Part shown: piece by piece, positions 52,487 to 60,630 of the stretch
Layout: each line of letters begins with the position of its first letter
Numbering within the stretch: position 1 is the stretch's first letter
Assembly (NCBI GenBank): GCA_027923505.1
Contig: BROI01000026.1
Location: forward strand, 186,001-250,000
Direction: 5' to 3'
DNA: 64,000 nucleotides
Origin: Mayamaea pseudoterrestris
Taxonomy: Eukaryota > Bacillariophyta > Bacillariophyceae > Sellaphorales > Sellaphoraceae
Program-made: the position numbers and the translations under genes
The notes under the pieces: model-generated
Database searches by the model: none
What the model was told of the DNA's origin: nothing
What the model saw: only the letters and a program-made list of their open reading frames with translations

Positions 52487-53515
52487 GGAAGGCAAGGGCC
52501 ACTTTGTAACCAGCTCCATGGTGCTACAGTGTGTGGCTTTCAAAGACTACCCCCAATTGTCTTGCTCCATGAATTTAGTTTTGGCTATGCTTGGGGTCAC
52601 GTATGTGGTGAGATTGGTGCGCTGCAATCTTTGCAGCTCATGTGTAGCATTGGTTATTTAGGAGGGCAAAGGTCCACTCTGTAACCAGCTCAATGGTGCT
52701 ACAGTGTGTGGCCTTCAAAGACTACCCCCAATAGTCTTGCTCCATGAATCATGTCCTGGCTATGCTTGGGAACATGTATGCGGTGAGATTGGTCCATTAC
52801 AATCATTTGCAGCTCATGTTAAACATTAATTGTTTGGGAGGGCAAATGCCAACACTGTAACCAACTCCGTGGTGCTACAGTGTGTAGCCTTTAAAGACTA
52901 CCTGCAATAGTCTTGCTCCATGAATTATGTTCTGGCTATGCTTGGGGACACATATGCGGTGAGATTGGTGCATCACAATCATTTGCAGCTCATGTGTAGC
53001 ATTGGTTGTTTGGGAGGGCAAAGGTCCACACTGTAACCAGCTCCATGGTGCTACAGTGTGTGGCCTTCAAAGACTACCCCTAATTGTCTTGCTCCATGAA
53101 TTCAGTTTTGGCTATGCTTGGAGGCACATATGTGCGGAGATTGGTGCATTGCAATCATTTGCAGTTCATGTGTAGCATTGGTTGTTTGGGAGGGCAAAGG
53201 TCCACACTGTAACCAGCTCCATGGTGCTACAGTGTGTGGCCTTCAAAGACTACCCCCAATAGTCTTGCTCCAAGAATTATGTTCTGGCTATGCTTGGGGA
53301 CACATATGCGGTGAGATTGGTCCATCACAATCATTCGCAGCTCATGTGTAGTATCAGTTGTTTGGGAGGGCAAAGGTCCACACAGTAATCATCTCCATGG
53401 TGCTACAGTGTGGCCATCAAAGACTATCCCCCATAGTCTTGCTCCATGAATTCAGTTATGGCTATGTTTGGGGTAATGCATGCAGTGAGATTGGTGCACA
53501 ACAATTCTTTTTTTC
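52487..53515. repeat. Tandem satellite, ~176-bp unit, six copies
   Basis: The landmark 'tggtgctacagtgtg' (with small variants) recurs at about 52516, 52692, 52867, 53043, 53219 and 53397, i.e. every 176-178 bp. Each unit has 'gtcttgctccatgaatt' and 'gcttggggacacatatgcgg', and an imperfect inverted repeat (arms CACTGTA and TACAGTG around a CCATGG core, 53029-53058 in one unit). The transition from the 348-bp array occurs within one unit at about 52487 (gtgagac then tttgggaaggcaagg). It resembles half of a 348-bp unit. Confidence 0.93.
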
Positions 53516-53862
53516 AACGTGTGCTACAAGTAAAGTTGACTTGCTGGTGTCTATGCGGACTGCAATGTGATTGGTGATAATGTGTCACCAGTGTCAGCCA
53601 GCAGCTGCAATGCCTTTCAAATGCCCATACCTTGAGCCATGTGTATGCCTAATTCAAGTCTGAATGATGCCAACATCTTTGTTTAAGATGCGCTACAAGA
53701 AAAATTGACTGGCTGGTCCCGTGGTTGACTGCAATGTGATTGGTGACAACTTGTCACCAATCTCAGCCAGCAGATGCCGTAATTTTCAAAAGCCCATACC
53801 TTGAGCCAAGCATATTCCCAAATCAAGCCAGAATGGTGCTAACATCCTTAGTTAGGCTGCGC
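53516..53862. repeat. Two degenerate units of the ~170-bp satellite
   Basis: 'tgcaatgtgattggtgacaa' followed by CTTGTCACC, 'caatgcctttcaaatgccc' and 'gccagaatggtgctaacatcc' match the array at 6.4-8.7 kb, about 45 kb away. Two units are recognisable, both more diverged than those in the left array. The second runs directly into the 5S-derived sequence. Confidence 0.9.
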
Positions 53863-53975
53863 TACAAGATGGTACTGCTGACAACACCGCATCCTGTCTG
53901 CTCTGCGAAACTAAGCAGCGCCTGGCCCGCTTAGTACTAGGCTGGAGTCCATGTTGGAATCCCAGGTGTTCTTGT
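53863..53975 (+). pseudogene. 5S rRNA-derived sequence, copy A
   Basis: 'gcatcctgtctgctctgcga' then AAACTAAGCAGCGCCTGGCC, 'ttagtactaggctgg' and 'ggaatcccaggtgttcttg' match the 5S gene at 10526-10643 over nearly its whole length. Box A is nearly intact (AAACTAAGCAGCGCC). The 5' ~20 nt of the 5S are altered, so helix I cannot form fully, and the region equivalent to box C is changed. This is a 5S pseudogene or the promoter head of a 5S-derived element. Confidence 0.88.
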
Positions 53976-54600
53976 TTTAATGTTTGTATTTCTCATACCG
54001 GCAGCCGGTCTGTTGAATGCTCCTTATCATAAGTGGCATTCATGGATCAATTTCGGCCATTGTAGCGGTTGAAGGGCAGCTCTCCGTCGTTAATTTTGAT
54101 GCCACCAGCGACTATCGTGATTTGCTACCAATGCCTCCTCAACACAGTGACGGGCCAAGTTGCGCCGAAGAAGGTATTTGGGAGTTTGCCAGGAACCATG
54201 AGATTTCTACAAGCTACCAAAGCGCTGGAATAATTGATGTGGCAATAAGGAGGTTGGTTAATTAGGTGCTTGTTTTTGATGTGCTACAAATATGGCAATC
54301 GTGCCCGCTCGCAACGACGCACGTTGACCTTTATTACTCGAAACGCTAATTGGACATGCCCGCAGTGCAAAGTTATGTAACAAGCTTCACGTTCTGCACT
54401 CGAGCTGCATCTTCTTTTTTAAGCTTAACTGCGTCCTGCGGCGAATGCGAGGCGAATTGAAACGAAAAATCTGTAGTCACTAACAACATATGATCCGTAG
54501 TTGGTACATTCCGCACAATCTGCAACCAAATAATTACCTTGAGCCAAGCATATTCCCAAATCAAGCCAGAATGGTGCTAACATCCTTAGTTAGGCTGCGC

Positions 54601-54715
54601 TACAAGATGGTACTGCTGACAACACCGCATCCCGTCTGCTCTGCGAAATTAAGCAGCGCCTGGCCCGCTTATTTCTAGGCAGGGGACCATGTTGGAATCC
54701 CAGGTGAACTTGTTT
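54601..54715 (+). pseudogene. 5S rRNA-derived sequence, copy B
   Basis: Second copy in the 738-bp duplication, with 'gcatcccgtctgctctgcga' then AAATTAAGCAGCGCC. In places it is closer to the true 5S gene than copy A (CATCCCGTC, AGGGGACCATGTTGG) and in others more diverged (TTATTTCTAGG; the GTGTTC at the 3' end became GTGAAC). It ends in TTGTTTT like the 5S gene. Confidence 0.87.
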
Positions 54716-55290
54716 TATTGTTTATATTTCTCATACCGGCAGCCGGTCTGTTGAATGCTCCTTATCATAAGCGGCATTCATTCTCCGTCGTTAATTTTGG
54801 TGCCGCCAGCGACGATCGTGATTTGCTACCAATGCCTCCTCAACCCAGTGACGTGCCAAGTTGCGCCGAAGAAAGTGTTTGGAAGTTTGCCAGGAACCAT
54901 GAGATTTCTACAAGCTACCAAAGCGCTGAAATAAATGATGTGGCAATAAGGAGGGCTATTGGTTAATCAGCTGCTTGTTTTTGATGTGCTACAAATATCG
55001 CAATTGTGCCCGCTCGCCACGACGCACGTTGACCTTATTACTCGAAACGTTAATTGAACATGCCCGCATTACCAAAGCTATGTAAAAAGCTTCACGTTCT
55101 GCACTCGAGCTGCATCTTCAAGCTTAACTGCGTCCTGCGGCGAATGCGAGGCGAATTGAAACGAAAAATCTGTAGTCACTGACAACATATGACGTAGTTG
55201 GTACATTGCGCACAATCTGCAACCAAATAATTCTTGCCAAATTTAATCAAACGCAAGCATACCACACCTCACCCCTCCACGTGCTCGTTA

Positions 55291-56250
55291 TCAAAACTCA
55301 ATGTTCAAGTAGTCAAACAAAGTCAGGACAAACTCTGTCGGCGCGTCCAAGTAAACTGGATGTTTGCCATGCAGCTCCTTGACGGTTGCTCCAGCCTCTT
55401 CTTCGAGCCGCTTCATGTTTCGCTTGCCAGTCGCATCTAAATCTCCGTATATTGCCAGAATGGGCCACTGTATCTCCTTGATCGCTTGCATAGCATCCCC
55501 ACTCACACTCGCAACGGCGTTACTAGCCACTGGAATCCAGCTCTCGATGTATTGCTGCAAGTCTGTTCGTCTCTTCGAATCAGATATCCATTCCGTCACG
55601 GCACCGCCGGATGCCGAAGGTGTCACGAGCGCCGTCACTGGGAGCGCTTGCACCAGATTTGCTTCGCGCAACGCCTCCAGCACCATTTGCAGGTCAGCGG
55701 CAGTAGCCCTCACACTCAAATCTAGCGCGGTTACTTGCAAGGACGATGAAACGCTGCAAAGCAGTTTTAGTACGCCGCATCGCATCCAGTCTTCCTTGGA
55801 AAAGGCAGAGCCATGGAGCAAGAGAATCGATTGGACGGCGGAGGACGTCGACGCGGCACAGTAATAGTACGGGATCTTATCCTGCATAGAAGTATGAGTT
55901 TTTAAAACTCCTTGGACAATCTTGTGAGTCAAAGATCCAGATGAAGAGTCTTGAATCTTGTCAATGAGCGACGAATAACGCGACGCTGCTGCTGGATGTG
56001 TCTCTCTCATTGCCACGAGCAAAAATAAGATTAGTAAAACTGCCACAGGAAAGATGACACAGGAAGAATGGCGATTCGTGTGGGAATGTTGCAGTGCCAT
56101 CTGAGTCGAAGCACGCGACCGATAGCGATCGAGCAAAGGCTTGGTCATGGTCGACCTTTGTCGCTTCATTTTTTCGATCTGAGCAAAAATATGCTGTCGG
56201 ATCGGTTCTGCTTCGGCGAGGGCATAAGTGGCTTTAGCTTTTGCTTCCAT
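55291..56250 (-). CDS. Alpha/beta hydrolase, ABHD14-like, membrane-anchored
   Basis: 319 residues. One hydrophobic helix (CVIFPVAVLLILFLLVAM, about residues 64-81) follows a basic N-terminus, so this is probably a type II membrane protein with a lumenal or outer catalytic domain. The hydrolase domain begins SILLLHGSAFSKEDW. The catalytic triad is visible: Ser in VTPSASGGAV, Asp in LAIYGDLDATG and His in GKHPVYLDAPTEFVLTLFDYL. The short domain, the PSxSG elbow and the H-P-x-YLD ending match the ABHD14 (CCG1-interacting factor B) group, whose substrates are poorly known; a lysine deacetylase role is reported for human ABHD14B. It is the first gene right of the satellite block, only 59 bp from the 738-bp duplication. 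Confidence 0.82.
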   Translation of the reverse strand: MEAKAKATYALAEAEPIRQHIFAQIEKMKRQRSTMTKPLLDRYRSRASTQMALQHSHTNRHSSCVIFPVAVLLILFLLVAMRETHPAAASRYSSLIDKIQDSSSGSLTHKIVQGVLKTHTSMQDKIPYYYCAASTSSAVQSILLLHGSAFSKEDWMRCGVLKLLCSVSSSLQVTALDLSVRATAADLQMVLEALREANLVQALPVTALVTPSASGGAVTEWISDSKRRTDLQQYIESWIPVASNAVASVSGDAMQAIKEIQWPILAIYGDLDATGKRNMKRLEEEAGATVKELHGKHPVYLDAPTEFVLTLFDYLNIEF

Positions 56251-56706
56251 GCCAATATGACGCGCGCCAATTAAAAATATACCGTGTACTACTTAGCCTG
56301 TGGTGGTCACCGTGCTCACTACGCGCTTCTACTATCGCCACTCGGAACTCGAGTAGTATGAATACCGTACGTTTTCGTCGGCAAAGAACCGCAATTACAA
56401 GAACCTTGCTTGCACGAATATGATACAGTACGTACATACCGGCAGTAAGCTAAAAGCTGCATTAAAATAAATGGAGCAATCGTTTATCTTTATATAACGC
56501 ATACTGTATGTACACTGATCTATGGTATGGTGCCGATAGCCGGTGGTTCGACAGTTCTTCTAGGCCGTCCGCAGAGTTGCGCGAACTGTGTATTGTGTAT
56601 TTGCATACCGGTAGAGCACTACACGTATCTGCCAATCTAAAAACACGCTGAGCAGCAGCTGCATTCGACAACCGATGCGCAATCTGTTGAGAAAAACTGG
56701 AGGTAT
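56251..56706. other. Intergenic between two minus-strand genes
   Basis: About 455 bp that should hold the hydrolase promoter and the LRR-gene 3' UTR. Short 'cataccggcag' and 'cataccggtag' strings occur (56437, 56605), also seen in the 738-bp duplication. No gene is supported. Confidence 0.4.
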
Positions 56707-58782
56707 TCAGGGCTTGTTTCGCGGACGACGGATACAGGCGTGCAGATGGGTTCCGTCGATCCAGTAAATTGATTGCCATGCAGTGTCAAGAGGACTGATT
56801 GCCGAAACACAAAGAAGCGGGTGAGCGTTAAAGTTGCAACAAAGATTAGCAATCACACTACTACTACACGTACGCATGCTTGAAAGCTGGGCTAATCCGT
56901 TCGAAGGGAGCGCCCCGTAGAACTGATTGTCTTGCAGCTGCAGAACCATCAACTCGCGCAGGTCTCCAATATCGTCCGAAATGGTCCCCGTTAGCTGGTT
57001 TTCCTTCAAGTCAATGGCCTTGAGCGTTGTCATGGAGTAAAAGGCGTCTGGAAAGGAACCGGAGAGGGAATTATCATCTAATTCTATAATTGTCAGGCTA
57101 GTCAAGTTCATAATGGATGGAATAGTCCCAGAAATCTTCTTGTTGCGATCCAGCGACAGACTTGAAAGCAATGGCAAGGAAGTGAATAGCTCCGTGGGAA
57201 GGGTCCCTGCCAGATTATTATTTTTGAGAGTCAGCTTGGTGACTCGTTCGTTTGCGTTGCACGACACTCCATACCAGCTGCATTCACTAGCTCCAGACAG
57301 CCACCGAGCATTCGACGTCGCACCATCTTCACCAACGCATGCGCCAATGTCCGAGTTATCCTCCGAATCGGCTTGGCAATTTGTCCAATTGTGATCATTG
57401 AGAGCGAAATACACCACTGCCATTGTATATCGTTGCTCTAGTCGCGAATTGTCGGCGCAAAGCATTGCCTCGTCCTCGTCGTTAACCCAGGCGAACGCTT
57501 TGTATTGCGGACTAAACGGATTTGATAATTCGTCGTCGTCAGTGCTGGTAACTTTACTTGTTGAAGTCTCCAAGGCGTTCAAAAGTAGATTGGTGCGTCG
57601 CTTGGGCCAAACACCGCACTTGCTGTATATCCGATTGGCGCGCGTGCCATCAAAACCATTTTCAGCAATGGTCGGCGGCGCCGATGGCTCAAATGTTGCT
57701 CGCGACGGACTCCCATCGGCGTTGCTATTGCTCGATGATGGTGAAGAACGAGTAGTCGGTAAATTGCCACTCGTCAAAGAGGCTGGCGATCGAACGTAAC
57801 GAGTCGACGGACCTGACGTCGTCATGAAAGGAATACTTGGCGACGGATTTACTGATGCAAACGTCGGATTACTTGTAGCATCTGAATGTGGCGAGGAGGC
57901 GGGTGCATTCGCTGGCAATGACCCTCCAACAGGAGGAACCGTTTGAACAATAACAACTGTCGGGAATGACGCTGGAGACGGAAGCGATGCCCCAGCAGGC
58001 GCATGATAGCGAGTCGGCGTCATTTCGAATGCTTCTCCATTGTTGTGTGGCTGCCATTCGTTTTCTGGATTGGACCAATGCAGCAATGTTGGAGCCGTCG
58101 TTGTTTCACTAGCAGATGCAAAAGGATACTCCGTGGCAGATGTCTGGAAGGGAGTTGGAAAATCTTCATTTTGGTCTGTCGGATCGAGTGTGCTTGTTCC
58201 GCTTGACGTAGTATCGGTTTCACCGTCACCAGCATTATCATCGTCACGGGCAGCAACTTCGTTTTCGTCATCATTTGGACCTGACGCAGCAGCAGCAGCA
58301 TCGTCCGTCGTTTCTTCCTCGTCGTCATCTGTCTCGCTTACATCGTCGTCCAAGCTCTCGCTGTTTAATGATGGCTGTCGAGTAGACAATGTAGGAGCTG
58401 CGTCGTCGTCTCCAAAAGATGGAGGAGGTGTCATTGTCGTTGTCACGGAACCAGATGATGAATGGACAAGCGGCGCCACAGAATTCGACGAGGAAGCATG
58501 TTTGGATTGACTGTACAAAAACAACTTCATACGTCGACGTTCCATTTCAATAGACTCCATGTAATGATCAGTATGCTCATCCGCTGTAAATTGTCGAGTA
58601 TCCGTGACTGCTGGATGCGAAGAATCGTTTCCGGCAAGCGCGATATCCCGACTCGATTGCTCACGTGAATCCATTCCATTGCTTCCGAGAATCTTATCAG
58701 AATATTTCTCTGTATGTTTTCCAGCTACAGGTAGCAGCAGCAAGGCTGCCGCCAGCAGCGGGCGCATTCGAAGGAGCGTCAT
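56707..58782 (-). CDS. Secreted leucine-rich repeat protein
   Basis: 691 residues with a signal peptide (RMRPLLAAALLLLPVAGKHTE). Residues ~110-400 are a long Asp/Glu/Ser/Thr/Pro-rich region (DDDVSETDDDEEE, many SP and TxxP), likely extended and glycosylated. Residues ~460-530 hold a Cys-containing LRR N-cap (QRYTMAVVYFALNDHNWTNC ... ASECSWYGVSC), followed by about five plant/diatom-type LRRs: LTLKNNNLAGTLPTELF, LSLDRNKKISGTIPS, IELDDNSLSGSFPDAFY, IDLKENQLTGTI and LQLQDNQFYGALP. A Cys-rich C-cap (CSSSVIANLCC) ends the solenoid. No transmembrane helix is seen after it, so it is probably cell-wall or extracellular. LRR proteins of this type are numerous in diatoms. The last ~25 residues are not LRR-like, and a C-terminal intron cannot be excluded. 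Confidence 0.85.
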   Translation of the reverse strand: MTLLRMRPLLAAALLLLPVAGKHTEKYSDKILGSNGMDSREQSSRDIALAGNDSSHPAVTDTRQFTADEHTDHYMESIEMERRRMKLFLYSQSKHASSSNSVAPLVHSSSGSVTTTMTPPPSFGDDDAAPTLSTRQPSLNSESLDDDVSETDDDEEETTDDAAAAASGPNDDENEVAARDDDNAGDGETDTTSSGTSTLDPTDQNEDFPTPFQTSATEYPFASASETTTAPTLLHWSNPENEWQPHNNGEAFEMTPTRYHAPAGASLPSPASFPTVVIVQTVPPVGGSLPANAPASSPHSDATSNPTFASVNPSPSIPFMTTSGPSTRYVRSPASLTSGNLPTTRSSPSSSNSNADGSPSRATFEPSAPPTIAENGFDGTRANRIYSKCGVWPKRRTNLLLNALETSTSKVTSTDDDELSNPFSPQYKAFAWVNDEDEAMLCADNSRLEQRYTMAVVYFALNDHNWTNCQADSEDNSDIGACVGEDGATSNARWLSGASECSWYGVSCNANERVTKLTLKNNNLAGTLPTELFTSLPLLSSLSLDRNKKISGTIPSIMNLTSLTIIELDDNSLSGSFPDAFYSMTTLKAIDLKENQLTGTISDDIGDLRELMVLQLQDNQFYGALPSNGLAQLSSMRTCSSSVIANLCCNFNAHPLLCVSAISPLDTAWQSIYWIDGTHLHACIRRPRNKP

Positions 58783-58967
58783 GGTCGTTGATATGGATTA
58801 TTTGCTTGTTGCTTCCTTCGCGGATTCGAGTCTCGGCACGGCTCGCGCGCAAGTTCGAAAATATTAGTCAGTTGACAGTTTCATTCAGTCCCGCTACGAT
58901 TCCAAAACGACGTTTCGAGCGAAACGGCCTCGATCGTCGTCCCATTCGTTCGCACCCAATTTTCACC
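58783..58967. promoter_or_regulatory. Divergent promoter region, LRR and glycosyltransferase genes
   Basis: 185 bp between divergent ATGs. It must contain both promoters and leaders. No clear motif is seen. Confidence 0.4.
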
Positions 58968-60570
58968 ATGGCGCACGCTCGAAGCGGGAGCAGCAGATTG
59001 CCCTACCATGCAGTCGCTTCTGTGCTATTGCTGGCAGCATGCTTCATGACCGTTTCGTCACTGCTTCAGGCGCTCCAATTAGTGGAAACAACCAATCCAG
59101 TAGCTTCCGCGTTGCATCGGTTTCGGCGAACCCAAGCAACGACAACTGATCCGGCATTGATCATTCGTCGGGCCCTTGAACCTCCCACGCAACCGCAGGA
59201 GCTTCCGTCGTGGCCCGTGGAGGATCCAGTGCCAAATCCACCAAAGGCTGATGGTAATTCTACCTTCTCAGCCTGTCTGCTAGTGTGAGTTACTGAACGA
59301 GTTTCAGTTTCAGCCTTGTGTCACTGCGATCTCATAATTCATCCTCTCATTTGATATCAACAGAATGGACGACAATCATCGGTTAATGGAATGGATGGCG
59401 TATCATTACCACGTCTTGCCGCTACGCTACATGATTGTCGTGGTGGATCCGCGCAGCAAGACGAGTCCGAGCAGCATTTTCAACGAGTGGCGACGAAAGG
59501 GCGTTTACATTGAGGAGTGGACGGACCGAGACTTTTGGAGAAAGGAACTCAAACTGCTACCGATTCCGGATGACGCAGTCTTACAAATTAAGCGAGACCG
59601 ACATCGGGGACGTCAAAAGTACTTTTACCGAAAGTGCATGATCAATCTCAAGGAGAATAATCGCACATGGGTTGCTCTCAATGATTCGGATGAATACATT
59701 ATTTACAATCACAAGGGAGGAGATTCGTATGAGCAATGGAACAAGAAACGAACGGACCGATTTCTCAGCAATCCACACCATAAGATCAAGCAGCTTTTAG
59801 TACCGAGCAAAGTGCCGCCAACAACGGCACAGCAGGGTGGAATGATTGAGTATATTCGGCAAGAGCAAGCGGCAGGTATTTCCTATTATCAGTCGCCATG
59901 CATTGGTATTCCGCGTACAACGTTTGGAGCGGATGAGAGCTCTTTTGAAACGACAATAAAATACATCCCCGAGCGTCTCGCGAAGGACAGTCGAATAGCA
60001 CCAGCATCGCAACTCGACACTATTCGCTTCCGTAAACATGCCGGCCGCAACGACTTTGTCAAGAATGCGCTCGGCAAGGTCATTATGGACGTTTCGAGGA
60101 TTGACATGGCGGCCTCGCCAAAATTCATGTCGCTTCATCGACCAATTAAATCTATATGCGCCACACCTTGGCACAATGATTGGGACGTTGGCTTGCGGAT
60201 CAATCATTACCTTGGTTCGTGGGAGAGTTACACGATTCGCGACGACTGTCGCAAGGGCGGCGAGCGATCATGGGAACAGTGGGAGTACAAGGCAACGACG
60301 AATGGAGAGTATGAAGACGATATAATACAGCCTTGGCTAAAAGGTTTCGTCAAAGCCGAAGGAGAAGAGGAAGCGACCCGACTACTCGCCAAGGCGGGCT
60401 TACCGGAGGGATACAAGAACACGAACATTGACGCATGGAGGCTGCATCCAGACAAGCTTAATGCGATTCTCACAGAGCCCGAGGTTGTTTCTAACGACGG
60501 TAAGAGGGTCGCCTTTGATCGATGGGTGCGAAATAAGTATGGGACGCGAAGCGACTTGGCAAATGCATAG
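58968..60570 (+). CDS. Type II membrane glycosyltransferase (GT2/GT92-like)
   Basis: CDS join(58968..59284, 59364..60570), 507 residues. The 79-bp intron starts GTGAGT and ends CAACAG, and splits a Val codon (GT|A). A signal anchor near the N-terminus (AVASVLLLAACFMTVSSLL) is followed by a Pro-rich stem and then the catalytic domain. It begins FSACLLVMDDNHRLMEWMAYHYHVL, like the 'RNE..L.EW..YH' start of GT92 and related GT2 families, with MIVVVDPRS, and a DxD-like site in WVALNDSDEYIIY. Predicted role: Golgi sugar transfer in glycoprotein or polysaccharide synthesis, with unknown donor and acceptor. The C-terminal third (WHNDWDVGLRINHYLGSWES) fits the family's conserved H-Y region. Confidence 0.83.
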
Positions 60571-60630
60571 TATCAGTTGCTGGCGCTATGGCTATGGTTA
60601 TATACTTTTGCATAAACAAACAGTTAAGTA

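Larger units (their letters stand above)
53800..55232. repeat. 738-bp tandem duplication containing 5S-derived sequences
   Basis: Copy A spans 53800-54537 and copy B 54538-55232. B lacks about 40 bp present in A, and has other small gaps. Each copy starts in a satellite remnant ('cttgagccaagcatattccc'), continues into a 5S rRNA-derived segment, then ~500 bp of body ('ataccggcagccggtctg', 'gacgcacgttgacc'). A body frame of ~60 codons (DLLPMPPQ ... SCAEE ... FARNHEISTSYQSA) is open in both copies, but differences between copies often change the amino acid, so coding constraint is doubtful. The element recalls a 5S-derived (SINE3-like) retroposon, though no LINE-like tail or poly(A) was found. 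Confidence 0.85.

Noticed and set aside
54017-54265. Possible conserved peptide (DLLPMPPQ ... FARNHEISTSYQSA) in both 738-bp copies
   Set aside because: Only two copies, recently duplicated. Most differences change the amino acid, which argues against coding constraint. No ATG context or homologous family is recognised.
39801-55232. CRISPR-like interpretation of the repeats
   Set aside because: Units are 170-348 bp with no unique spacers, and the context is a eukaryotic nuclear genome with introns.
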